From JADMIH01 sp035274425 (GTDB taxonomy: Bacteria; Chloroflexota; Chloroflexia; QHBQ01; JADMIH01), in NCBI GenBank assembly GCA_035274425.1, contig DATEOC010000036.1, positions 14,701-78,700 on the forward strand: DNA of 64,000 bases, in the 5' to 3' direction. The notes below the pieces were generated by a model. The model worked only from the letters and a program-made list of their open reading frames with translations. It did no database searches and was not told the origin of the DNA. Both the position numbers and the translations under genes were made by a program. Position 1 is the stretch's first letter. Every line of letters starts with the position of its first letter. Positions 31,844-40,489 of the stretch are shown here, piece after piece.

Positions 31844-33672
31844 GACACTATCTTGTGGGCGAAGTGTAACATCATCTCTTGCTGCTTAATTTGCTCTTCC
31901 ACTTCGAGGGAGCCATGACCCGCCTCAAACCAGTAGACCTCGATGGATTTGCCCAGCTCTTTCATCCGGGCGATGTAGGCTTCCATCTGGCGGTCAGGGC
32001 AGCGCGTATCGTTGCGGCCCTGGATTACCAACAAGGGTGCTTGCACGCGTTCGACATAGGTGATGGGCGAAGAAGCGGCGTACTGCTCCGGCATCTCCTC
32101 ATGAGTGCCGCCGAAGATCGCCCTCTGGTAGCCTCTTAGTGTCTCTGCCGAATCCTCATACATCATCCGCCAGTCAGCGATAGCGACAACGCCCATCCCA
32201 CCGGCCCACAGATCGGGGCGCATGCCCAGCGGCAGCAGCGTCAGATAGCCGCCATATGAGCCGCCGGTGACAATTATCTGGTCGGGGTGTGATATACCCT
32301 CCTTGACCAACCAGTCGCGGGCAGCGACCATATCTTCGACTTCCCAATGCCCTGGGTTGCCCCAGATTTTCTGCTGGAACTCGCGCCCGAAGGTGGTGGA
32401 GCCGCGATAATTGATAGTGAGGAAGGCGAAGCCGTGGTCCAGCCACGACTGGAGGCCAGGGGCGAACAGCTCGGTGGTAACGGCTTCAGGCCCTCCATGC
32501 GTGTGCAAGATGGTCGGGAATGGTCCCTCGCCGTCGGGGAGGCCAAGCCAACCCTGTATCTCCTCCCCGTCGGAGGAATGAAAGCTGACCGATTTCCAGG
32601 GGCGGCCAGGCGGCACCTGGGCAGCCGCCAACAACGTGCGTTTTACCGCACCGGTAGCGGCGTCAAGGGCGATAACTTGTGAGGGTTGCGATGCATCTTG
32701 CCATTGAGCGAAAATCTCGTTATCAGGGGCGAAATATACGTTGGACGCTTCCCACAGGCCATAAGTGCCGCCTGGGTGATCCAACGGATGCAGAGTGGCG
32801 CTCTCTACGTGGTAGACAAATAGCCTCTGCACGGCGCGGCTGAACTGGCAGAGGAGCACTCGCTGGCCGTCATCGGACCAATCGAGAGGGAGTACATCCC
32901 CTTCCAGGTCCCCAACATCAAGGTCTGTACGCTTGCCCGTGCGCGGGTCCCAAAAAATAGGGCGGCGCACGCCCATGCGATTGGTACGAGCTAGAAGGCG
33001 CGTATCTCCTGGTATGGGTGAAAAAGCTCTGGCTTCAACGCTGCTACCCGTACCGTCCCAAAGCTCGCCTATAGCTTCGCCCGTGGTAGTGTCAAGCGCG
33101 AGGAGATTGTAATTGAGCATATCTCCGCGCTCAGTAGTGGTGAGGACCGCAATCTCCCCATTTTGGGAGAGGGTTGGCCCGAATGCTAATCTCTTGCCCT
33201 GGAATATGCAACGGGGTGTGCCGAGTGTGCCTTCGAGTCCAGCGTTTATGGCGAACGCCTGGAAGCCGTCCTCGTTGGCCGCCATGAAGCCTATGGTGTT
33301 CCCGTCCCGGCTTATTTCCAGGTCCCATGATGCGTAAGGGGGCAAATCAGGCGCAATATCTTCTGCCTCGCCCTCCTCAAAGGGCACACGCACGTAGTGG
33401 CCGACCTCGTTACCGCCTTTGTCGTCCAGATAGTAGACGTAGCGGCCATCGGGGGAGATTACGCCCTCCGATTTGCCCGTTGGCGTATCGGTCAACTGCC
33501 TCAACTCACCGGAGGGCACGTCCCAGGCGTATAGCTGGAACACACCCGTCTTCTTGCTGCACGCCAGGCCGCGTGTCGGAGCGCCTTTCGCAAGGAGCGT
33601 CCAAACCACCCCTTGTGTCCGGTATCGCTGTTTCCAGGGCGCATCGGGCACCGTCTGCACTTCAGCTAACAA
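31840..33672 (-). CDS. S9 family peptidase (acylaminoacyl peptidase-like)
   Basis: A 610-residue serine peptidase. Residues about 40-350 form a beta-propeller-like N-terminal domain (repeats such as ISPDGRYVYYLDDKGGNEV); the C-terminal alpha/beta hydrolase domain has the nucleophile S472 in GGSYGGY, D555 in NDTRCPDRQ and H586 in AGHGS, a complete triad. The family cleaves short peptides or N-acyl amino acids. TTG 33672 was chosen because AAGGGG precedes it by six bases. First of the coupled trio peptidase-unknown-ferredoxin. Confidence 0.88.
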   Translation of the reverse strand: MLAEVQTVPDAPWKQRYRTQGVVWTLLAKGAPTRGLACSKKTGVFQLYAWDVPSGELRQLTDTPTGKSEGVISPDGRYVYYLDDKGGNEVGHYVRVPFEEGEAEDIAPDLPPYASWDLEISRDGNTIGFMAANEDGFQAFAINAGLEGTLGTPRCIFQGKRLAFGPTLSQNGEIAVLTTTERGDMLNYNLLALDTTTGEAIGELWDGTGSSVEARAFSPIPGDTRLLARTNRMGVRRPIFWDPRTGKRTDLDVGDLEGDVLPLDWSDDGQRVLLCQFSRAVQRLFVYHVESATLHPLDHPGGTYGLWEASNVYFAPDNEIFAQWQDASQPSQVIALDAATGAVKRTLLAAAQVPPGRPWKSVSFHSSDGEEIQGWLGLPDGEGPFPTILHTHGGPEAVTTELFAPGLQSWLDHGFAFLTINYRGSTTFGREFQQKIWGNPGHWEVEDMVAARDWLVKEGISHPDQIIVTGGSYGGYLTLLPLGMRPDLWAGGMGVVAIADWRMMYEDSAETLRGYQRAIFGGTHEEMPEQYAASSPITYVERVQAPLLVIQGRNDTRCPDRQMEAYIARMKELGKSIEVYWFEAGHGSLEVEEQIKQQEMMLHFAHKIVS

Positions 33673-33741
33673 GGTAATCCCCTTTTGTATTCAGCTTCTA
33701 TCGGAATGACACTCTTTATACAGCTGCCGTTAGATATCTTC

Positions 33742-35256
33742 TTAGATTCCGAACGGATTCATTGGCTTCTCGCCAGTATAGATGAGGACACTCTTCAACT
33801 CGGTGTACATCTCAAGGCTATCCATGCTAAGCTCGCGTCCGAAGCCGGACTGCTTGTAGCCGCCGAACGGGAGGCCAGGGAAGGCTGTGAAGGGAGTGTT
33901 GATTGTCACGACGCCCGACCTTATCTGCCCGGCCACGCGGTGCGCCCGCCCTACATCCTTCGTCCAGAGTGTGCCGGCCAACCCGTAGACAATGTCATTG
34001 GCAAGCTGCACCGCCTCGGCCTCGTTGGGGAAGCGCATGATCGTCACTACCGGACCGAATATCTCCTCCTGGGAGACGCGTGCTTTGTTGGTGACACCTG
34101 CGAGGACTGTCGGGAGGTAGAAGTTGCCTTTCTCGAGGCCATTACCTGCGCGCTCACCTCCGGCGAGCACCTCTGCACCTTCATCGCGGCCTATCTTGAC
34201 ATAACTATCAACTTTCTCCAGGTGGCGAGGAGAGATGAGCGAGCCTATCTGCGTGGTCATCTCCATCGGGTCGCCGACCTTTAACCTGCGCGTCTTTTCC
34301 ACGAACTTCTCTACGAACTCATCGTATATACTCTCCTGAACGAAGAGACGAGAGCGCGCTTCGCACGACTGGCCCGCGCTGTAATAGATGGCGAACAGGG
34401 AGCCGTTCACCGCGTGGTCTATGTCGGCGTCCTCGAACACGAGGTTGGGGGACTTGCCACCCAACTCCAGCGAGATGCGCTTGAGAGTGCCCGCAGCCCG
34501 CCGCATGATGTCGCGGCCCGTCTCGGTCTCGCCGGTGAACGCTACCTTATCTACGCCTGGGTGCTCGGTCAGTAGGACGCCTATCTCAGCGCCCGGGCCG
34601 GGGAGGACATTGACTACACCCGCAGGCACGCCCGCTTCAAGGCATATCTCTCCGAGGAGGAGGGCGGTGAGAGGGGTGGCGCTGGCGGGCTTGAGTATAA
34701 CGGTGTTGCCCGCAGCGAGGGCGGGGGCAACCTTCCACGCCGCCATCATAATGGGGTAGTTCCAGGGGACGATCTGTGCGCACACGCCGATAGGCTCGCG
34801 CACGGTATAGTTGAGGAAGTTGCCTGGTACAGGTATGGTGCTGCCGGTTATCTTCGTTGCCGCGCCCGCGAAGAACTCGAAGTCCTCGATTGCCTGGTTC
34901 AGCTCCGCTTTGGCCTGCGAGATCGCTTTGCCGTTATTCATCACTTCGAGGCGGGCGATCTCTTCCTGGCGTTCGCGCATAATCTGGGCGACCTTGAAGA
35001 GGATGCTTGCGCGCCGAGCGGCCCCCATGCGGACCCACTTGCCCCGCTCGAACGCCTCACGTGCGGCGTCTACGGCGGCGTCAATGTCCTCCTTACCCGC
35101 TTTCGCGACGCTTGCCAGGTGCTCATTGGTGGCCGGGTTGATTACGTCGAAGGTCTCGCCCGACCTGGCTTCAACCTGCTGCCCGTTTATCAGCAGCTTC
35201 CACTCTTTGCGGGAAGCTATGTCGGTTTTTGTGTCCTGTATTGCTGTGTCTGCCAT
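33742..35256 (-). CDS. NAD(P)-dependent aldehyde dehydrogenase
   Basis: A 504-residue enzyme of the ALDH superfamily that oxidises aldehydes to acids. The conserved NAD-binding FTGETETG and the catalytic Glu in ISLELGGKSPNLVFEDADID are present, with the nucleophile Cys in YSAGQSCEARSR and the C-terminal PFGGYKQSGFGRE. Length is normal. It resembles betaine or phenylacetaldehyde-type enzymes; the substrate is not fixed by sequence. It is the last enzyme of the minus-strand acyl-CoA cluster, with a 32-base gap to the PPOX gene. The start is ATG 35256 after AGAGG. Confidence 0.92.
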   Translation of the reverse strand: MADTAIQDTKTDIASRKEWKLLINGQQVEARSGETFDVINPATNEHLASVAKAGKEDIDAAVDAAREAFERGKWVRMGAARRASILFKVAQIMRERQEEIARLEVMNNGKAISQAKAELNQAIEDFEFFAGAATKITGSTIPVPGNFLNYTVREPIGVCAQIVPWNYPIMMAAWKVAPALAAGNTVILKPASATPLTALLLGEICLEAGVPAGVVNVLPGPGAEIGVLLTEHPGVDKVAFTGETETGRDIMRRAAGTLKRISLELGGKSPNLVFEDADIDHAVNGSLFAIYYSAGQSCEARSRLFVQESIYDEFVEKFVEKTRRLKVGDPMEMTTQIGSLISPRHLEKVDSYVKIGRDEGAEVLAGGERAGNGLEKGNFYLPTVLAGVTNKARVSQEEIFGPVVTIMRFPNEAEAVQLANDIVYGLAGTLWTKDVGRAHRVAGQIRSGVVTINTPFTAFPGLPFGGYKQSGFGRELSMDSLEMYTELKSVLIYTGEKPMNPFGI

Positions 35257-35287
35257 TAAGTGTTTACCTCTTCTTTATGATTCCTTC

Positions 35288-35731
35288 TTACCAGGCGGCT
35301 ACGTTCCACTCGGCGAGTACCTTCGTTGGCTTTATCCTCACCAGGAGCTCGCCTGGGATACCGTTGCGCTTGCCATAAGCTTCGGCCAGTTCCGTGCCCA
35401 TGTATCTGCCGCCGATGCGCGTGGCCCAGTGGAGTAGGGCGTCAGGGCTTTCGTCAAATGTCGCCGTGCCTTCAATTTGTACGTAGGAAAAGGGCGGGGT
35501 CTCGTCATCTACGCAGATGCACACCCTCGGGTCGCGTTGCATGTGGATTGCTTTGACGCTCTTATGCCACGTCGTGAAAACCAAGTCCTCCCCATCGAGA
35601 TAGAACCAGATGGGTACAACATGCGGCCTGCCGTCGGAGCGGACTGTAGCAAGCTTGCCTGTCCTCGTGCCTTGCATGAGAAAGTCCCGGCATTCGGGTG
35701 TGATTGTGTCAGAGGTGAGGCCTCGGGTCAC
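35288..35731 (-). CDS. PPOX-class F420- or flavin-dependent protein
   Basis: A 147-residue split-barrel protein of the pyridoxamine 5'-phosphate oxidase superfamily. LMQGTRTGKLATVRSDGRPHVVPIWFYLDGEDLVFTT is typical of the Rv1155-like F420-dependent group; RYMGTELAEAYGKR is the usual helical end. GTG 35731 was chosen because AAAGGGAG lies eight bases before it; a longer reading would run into the thiolase gene. It sits 26 bases after the thiolase stop in the same operon. F420 versus FMN use is inference. Confidence 0.75.
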   Translation of the reverse strand: MTRGLTSDTITPECRDFLMQGTRTGKLATVRSDGRPHVVPIWFYLDGEDLVFTTWHKSVKAIHMQRDPRVCICVDDETPPFSYVQIEGTATFDESPDALLHWATRIGGRYMGTELAEAYGKRNGIPGELLVRIKPTKVLAEWNVAAW

Positions 35732-35757
35732 GATGTCAACTCCCTTTGGAGTAAGTT

Positions 35758-36984
35758 TCAGGCCTGATCTACCATCTCGATTATGGTAGCGATCCCCTGC
35801 CCTACGCCAATGCACATGGTGGCGAGACCGTAACGCCCGCCCCTGCGGCGAAGCTCATGCACTAGGGTGGTCACAAGGCGGCTGCCGCTGTTGCCGAGTG
35901 CATGGCCGAGCGCGATTGCGCCACCGTTAACGTTCACCTTCGCGGGATCGAGGCCAAGCTCGCGTATGCAGGCGAGCGATTGTGACGCGAACGCCTCATT
36001 TAACTCTATCAGGTCGAGGTCGTCCACCGCCAGGCCGGCGCGCTTGAGGGCCTTACGGGTGGCGGGGACCGGGCCGACGCCCATGCAGGCTGGGTCTACC
36101 CCGGCTACGGCAGAGGTGATGATGCGGGCCATCGGCTTGAGACCCATGCTTTCTGCGGCCTCCTTGCTGGTAAGCAAGATGGCAGATGCGCCATCGTTGA
36201 TGCCCGATGCGTTCCCAGCCGTGACCGAGCCGCCTTTCTTGAAGGCCGCGCCCAGCTTCGCCAGTTTCTCTGGAGCAGTGTCGGGGCGGGGGTGCTCGTC
36301 CGTGTCGACCACAATAGGATCGCCTTTGCGTTGGGGGATTGTGACAGGGGTGATCTCGTCGTTGAACCGGCCCGACGCGATGGCTGCTGTCGCTCGTTGC
36401 TGGCTTTCGAGTGCGAAGGCATCCTGGTCCTCACGGGAGATGCCCCACGCCTCTGCAACGTTCTCTGCCGTCTCACCCATACTGAATGGGTAGTACATCT
36501 CAGCAAGACGTGGATTTGTGAATCGCCAGCCGATGGTGGTGTCGAATAGGGTCTGCTCGCCCCTGGGCCAGGCGTCGTTTGGCTTCGCCATCACGAAGGG
36601 CGCTCGCGTCATGCTCTCCACGCCCCCGGCAATGAAGACGTCGCCCTCGCCTGCGCGGATCGCTCTCGCCGCATCGTTTATGGCCTGCAACCCGGAACCG
36701 CACAGCCGGTTGACGGTTGCCCCTGCTACCTCTATCGGCAGTCCAGCGAGTAGCACCGCCATACGAGCGACGTTACGGTTGTCCTCGCCCGCCTGGTTAG
36801 CGCAGCCTAATATCACGTCCTCTATACGCTTGGGGTCTACGCCTGTGCGCTCCACGAGAGCACGGATTGCGTGCGCCGCCAGGTCGTCCGGCCGCACATC
36901 TTTGAGCGCGCCGCCGTAGCGCCCGACCGGGGTCCTCAATGCGTCAATAATATACGGCTCGCGTGCTCCCTCTTGCTGTGGCAC
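35758..36984 (-). CDS. Thiolase (acetyl-CoA acyltransferase/3-oxoadipyl-CoA thiolase type)
   Basis: A 408-residue thiolase that cleaves 3-oxoacyl-CoA to acetyl-CoA and a shortened acyl-CoA. The nucleophile is Cys95 in NRLCGSGLQAI, the His is in ALGHALGNSGSRLV, and the second Cys in TMCIGVGQG. The sequence is of the PcaF/PaaJ/FadA type; the exact chain specificity cannot be read. GTG 36984 was preferred over ATG eight codons earlier because AGAGGT lies nine bases upstream. It follows the 3-hydroxyacyl-CoA dehydrogenase gene after 59 bases. Confidence 0.9.
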   Translation of the reverse strand: MPQQEGAREPYIIDALRTPVGRYGGALKDVRPDDLAAHAIRALVERTGVDPKRIEDVILGCANQAGEDNRNVARMAVLLAGLPIEVAGATVNRLCGSGLQAINDAARAIRAGEGDVFIAGGVESMTRAPFVMAKPNDAWPRGEQTLFDTTIGWRFTNPRLAEMYYPFSMGETAENVAEAWGISREDQDAFALESQQRATAAIASGRFNDEITPVTIPQRKGDPIVVDTDEHPRPDTAPEKLAKLGAAFKKGGSVTAGNASGINDGASAILLTSKEAAESMGLKPMARIITSAVAGVDPACMGVGPVPATRKALKRAGLAVDDLDLIELNEAFASQSLACIRELGLDPAKVNVNGGAIALGHALGNSGSRLVTTLVHELRRRGGRYGLATMCIGVGQGIATIIEMVDQA

Positions 36985-37043
36985 GGTAACTTTACCTCTT
37001 TTCTGCATCCGTCATCGTAGGTGGCAATAAGCGCCAACTGTAA

Positions 37044-38342
37044 TTATACCATACCCTTCTCGCCGGGTGAATGGAACCCTTCGCCTACCGAGTCGCCCGT
37101 CAGCCCCGCGGACACAAGCTGTTGCAGAAGGGGTGCGGGGCGGTAGCGGTCGTCTCCGAGGGTCGCCTGGAGGCTCCGCAATACCGCCAATACGGTGTCA
37201 AGGCCAACCTCGTCTGCCCAGCGCAACGGCCCCTTTGGGTAGTTGGTACCTAGTTTCATAGCGCGGTCTATGTCGCGCACGGAGGCGACCCCTTCTCCGA
37301 CTGCGAACGCCGCCTCGTTCATTATCATCGCGAGGATTCGGGCCACCACCTCACCCTGCGCTTCCACGTCAGCTGGGAAAGTAATCCCTCCTCTGGTCAG
37401 GAAATCTTGCAGTAAGCCTGCGGGGATGAAGCTACCGTCCCGCCTGTGTTGCATCGAGGCCATCTGGCTGATAGTGGAGTTGCCTCTCTCCCCGCCTGCG
37501 TAATCGTAGAAGCCCTTGCCTGACTTCTTGCCGATAGTGCCTCCCTCGACCATGCGCTGCTGGATGGGGTGGGGGCGGTAGCGTGGCTCACCGAAGAATG
37601 CTTCAAAGACCGATTTGGTGACCGCGAAGTTGATGTCTATGCCGATGAGGTCCATCAACTCGAATGGCCCCATGGGGAACCCAGCGGCGCGTATCGCTGC
37701 ATCTACCTGCGGTATGGAAGCGCCTCCCTCACCCACAATCTTGAGGGCTTCCCCGTAGAATGGGCGCGCTATGCGGTTGACGATGAAGCCTGGCATGTCG
37801 GCGGCGATCACGGGCAGCTTATCCATCCCGCGTGCAATTTCGGCAACCGCCTGCACCACGTCAGGGGAGGTATGTCTCCCGGCGATGATTTCGACGAGGG
37901 GCATCACGGGCGCGGGGTTGAAGAAGTGCATACCGACCACGCGCTCAGGGCCTTGCGCAGCCGACGCGATAGCGGTTATGGAGAGGGATGATGTATTCGT
38001 CGCAAGGATGGTGTTGGGGGCGCAGAGCGCACTAAGTGATGCAAATATCTCACGCTTGAGCGCAAGGTCTTCCGGAGCTGCCTCGATGATGAGGTCGCTA
38101 CTGGCCGCGTCGTCGCGCCTGGTGGTCGTGCGTATTCGTCCCAGGATAGCCGCTTTCTCCTCCCTTGAGAGCTTGCCTCGCTCGACACGCTTCTGGAGGG
38201 GGGCCTCTATGCTGGCGATGCCCCTCTGGAGGAACTCATCTTTGATGTCGTATAGAAGCACGTCAGCGCCGCTCTGGGCCGCAAGCTGGGCTATACCCGC
38301 GCCCATCGTGCCTGCTCCTAGAACTGAGATAGTTGGGGGCAT
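37044..38342 (-). CDS. 3-hydroxyacyl-CoA dehydrogenase (PaaH/FadB-type)
   Basis: A 432-residue NAD-dependent dehydrogenase that oxidises 3-hydroxyacyl-CoA. The Rossmann motif GAGTMGAGIAQ is followed by GMHFFNPAPVMPLVEII, where the catalytic His is in MHFFNP, and the C-terminal domain. A second C-terminal helical domain is appended (about 330-420, AFAVGEGVASVRDIDRAMK), as in PaaH-type proteins. The start is ATG 38342 with AAGGAG seven bases upstream. It lies between the small protein gene and the thiolase gene. Confidence 0.92.
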   Translation of the reverse strand: MPPTISVLGAGTMGAGIAQLAAQSGADVLLYDIKDEFLQRGIASIEAPLQKRVERGKLSREEKAAILGRIRTTTRRDDAASSDLIIEAAPEDLALKREIFASLSALCAPNTILATNTSSLSITAIASAAQGPERVVGMHFFNPAPVMPLVEIIAGRHTSPDVVQAVAEIARGMDKLPVIAADMPGFIVNRIARPFYGEALKIVGEGGASIPQVDAAIRAAGFPMGPFELMDLIGIDINFAVTKSVFEAFFGEPRYRPHPIQQRMVEGGTIGKKSGKGFYDYAGGERGNSTISQMASMQHRRDGSFIPAGLLQDFLTRGGITFPADVEAQGEVVARILAMIMNEAAFAVGEGVASVRDIDRAMKLGTNYPKGPLRWADEVGLDTVLAVLRSLQATLGDDRYRPAPLLQQLVSAGLTGDSVGEGFHSPGEKGMV

Positions 38343-38362
38343 GATATAAGCTCCTTGTGGCC

Positions 38363-38602
38363 TTAGGTATCTTGCTGATCCGCAGATTGTTGCCTACGGC
38401 GCTCCGCTCGGACCGCTCTTATAGCTTCTGCTATATCTCGTTCTGCTTCTTCCTCGTCAACGTCGGGCAATCTACTATGGATTTCAGCCAGGTACGCTGT
38501 CAATTCCGCTCCAGCTCGTGCCCTCTCGCTGTCTGAGGGTATGTCACTCTTATCTGCCGTTGAGCCTGTGTTTGGGTCGTGTTCGTTATTGGGGGCAGTC
38601 AT
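38363..38602 (-). CDS. Small acidic hypothetical protein
   Basis: A 79-residue protein: a polar disordered N-terminal third, then a helical region (AGAELTAYLAEIHSRLPDVDEEEAERDIAEAIRAVRAERR) with heptad-like spacing. It resembles small antitoxin-like or regulatory helical proteins, but I cannot name a family. ATG 38602 has GGAGAAA upstream and 21 bases separate it from the dehydrogenase gene, so it is a real part of this operon. No partner toxin gene is visible beside it. Confidence 0.65.
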   Translation of the reverse strand: MTAPNNEHDPNTGSTADKSDIPSDSERARAGAELTAYLAEIHSRLPDVDEEEAERDIAEAIRAVRAERRRQQSADQQDT

Positions 38603-38675
38603 GATACTTTCTCCAATTGAGGTTAATATCCAGCAACTCCAAGTGCCTACTCGGTTAGATCATCGACCGTGCTGA

Positions 38676-39467
38676 TCAACTCCCTGTAAACTTTGCCTGC
38701 CGCTTCTCCAGAAACGCTGCTATCCCTTCCTTATGGTCTGCCGATGTGCCAGCCGTCTCCTGGGCGTAGACTTCGTATTCCAGGAGTTGCTCGAGGTCCA
38801 TGCTCAGGGCGCGGTTCATGGCGCGCTTAGCGAGGCCGATAGCTTTCGTGGGACCTTGCGCCAGTCGCAGGGCAAGCTCTCGCGTCGCGCTCTCTAACTC
38901 GTCGGGCGGGACTACCCGGTTCACCAGCCCGATGCGGAGAGCTTCTTCCGCTCCTACTTCGTCACCCAGGAAGGCCATCTCAAGCGCCTTGCCGAGGCCG
39001 ACCAAGCGGGGCAGGAAGTACGATGAGCCGGAGTCGGGCACCAGCCCCACGCGCACAAAAACCTCTATGAACCTGGCCTTCTCAGAAGCGATACGCATAT
39101 CACATGCGAGTGCGAGGGAGCACCCCGCGCCCGCCGCGATGCCGTTGATCGACCCCAGCACCGGCTTCTCCATGTTCCGTATTTTGAGCACTATAGGGTT
39201 GTAGCGCTCTTTGAGTGTAGAGCTGAAACCTCCTGTGGCCCCGCCAGACTCCGCCATGCGGCTCTTAAGGTCTTCGCCGGAGGAGAAGGCGCGTCCCGCA
39301 CCAGTGAAGACTATGCAACGCACGGATGCGTCCCGTTCCGCTTTCTTGAGTGCATCCTGTATCTCGTCGGTCATCTTCCGGTTGAAGGCGTTGAGCACGT
39401 CCGGGCGGTTGAGCGTGAGCGTTAGCACCCCCTCGTCCAGGGTATAGAGTATCGTTTCGTATTCCAT
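38676..39467 (-). CDS. Enoyl-CoA hydratase/isomerase (PaaG-like)
   Basis: A 263-residue crotonase-fold enzyme. The oxyanion-hole segments are AFSSGEDLKSRM and NGIAAGAGCSLALACD, and the catalytic region VGLVPDSGSSYFLPRLVG has Asp in the PaaG-like position. It would hydrate or isomerise 2-enoyl-CoA before the dehydrogenase. The start is ATG 39467 after GAGGAGA. It opens the group enoyl hydratase-small protein-dehydrogenase-thiolase-PPOX-ALDH. Confidence 0.9.
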   Translation of the reverse strand: MEYETILYTLDEGVLTLTLNRPDVLNAFNRKMTDEIQDALKKAERDASVRCIVFTGAGRAFSSGEDLKSRMAESGGATGGFSSTLKERYNPIVLKIRNMEKPVLGSINGIAAGAGCSLALACDMRIASEKARFIEVFVRVGLVPDSGSSYFLPRLVGLGKALEMAFLGDEVGAEEALRIGLVNRVVPPDELESATRELALRLAQGPTKAIGLAKRAMNRALSMDLEQLLEYEVYAQETAGTSADHKEGIAAFLEKRQAKFTGS

Positions 39468-39585
39468 AGCATTCTCCTCATCTCAGCCCTATGCAATTGG
39501 CGCATAGGCATTCCACATCAAAGCATGATTACTGATAAGCAGAAAAGAATGGAGCGTCCAGATGGCCCATATCACGCATCACGCA

Positions 39586-40485
39586 TCACACCTCAGCATC
39601 GCGTATCAGGTTCACACCGTAGAAGTTCATCTGCTCTCGCGTTTGTTTGAAGCCGAATCTTTTGTAAAGGGAATGAGATTGCGTGTTGCTCTGTTGCGTT
39701 GAGAGGCCCACTGAAGCCGCCCCTAGCTCGCGCATCATTCTGAGGGAGTGGGCGAGTTGCGCCGCGCCTAGTCTACGCCCCTGTTGAGCTACCACGACCG
39801 CGAGCCGGTCCAGGTGCGCCCAACCACGATAGAGAGTGAACGAGGCATACCCAACAGGCTCGCTATTCGAGCGCGCAATAAAGATGGACACGCCATTCAT
39901 GCCAAAGTATTCTTCGAATTCCGGTCTGCTGTTCCACCAAAGCCAGGGGAACGAGTCGTGGTCCAGGGAAAGGAGCAGGTCCAGGTCACGCCAACCCGCG
40001 CGTGACACTTCTATCGCGGGCAACTGCGCCCCAACTTCTTGTTGGCCGGATGCCCGCAGGTCTTTCTGGAAAAAGACTATGCGTTCGATGTGCTGAAGGC
40101 CGAGTCCGGCGTACAATTTCGGACTGGCATTCCAAACGTCATCGGAGAGGAGCACCATACGGTAGCCGTTCTCCCGCGCCCGGTCAAGGGTTGCCTCAAC
40201 CAGGGCCTGCTTGCCCCTGCGCGCATGGGCCTCAGCTATGTGAGCTATATCGGCTCGCCTCCGCCACGGCTCTGTGACCAGGTATTCACCTGTGCGTGGC
40301 ACCCACATAGACATACCAGGATTGGCAAGGAGATGTGCCCTTAACGTCTCCGGACTGTAACGGCTGGTCCAGGGGAGGCGCAGTCCCCGTACCTGGTCCG
40401 CCGACAGGGTCGCAATATCGGGGTTAGGGTCGCTGAGGGCAACTGACCAGGGGAAACGTGCGTGTACTCTATCGGTATCGCCCAT
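39586..40485 (-). CDS. GNAT-family acetyltransferase with two domains
   Basis: A 299-residue protein. The C-terminal half (about 165-290) is a GNAT domain with AVVVAQQGRRLGAAQLAHSLRMM as the acetyl-CoA pyrophosphate loop (QQGRRLG), then LSTQQSNTQSHSLYKRFGF. The N-terminal half looks like a degenerate GNAT domain (HARRGKQALVEATLDRARENG, SPKLYAGLGLQHIE). ATG 40485 is four bases after the lipoprotein gene stop, and AGGGGAG lies just before, inside that gene. A TCACGCA-word run follows its stop. The substrate is unknown. Confidence 0.8.
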   Translation of the reverse strand: MGDTDRVHARFPWSVALSDPNPDIATLSADQVRGLRLPWTSRYSPETLRAHLLANPGMSMWVPRTGEYLVTEPWRRRADIAHIAEAHARRGKQALVEATLDRARENGYRMVLLSDDVWNASPKLYAGLGLQHIERIVFFQKDLRASGQQEVGAQLPAIEVSRAGWRDLDLLLSLDHDSFPWLWWNSRPEFEEYFGMNGVSIFIARSNSEPVGYASFTLYRGWAHLDRLAVVVAQQGRRLGAAQLAHSLRMMRELGAASVGLSTQQSNTQSHSLYKRFGFKQTREQMNFYGVNLIRDAEV

Positions 40486-40489
40486 TGCT

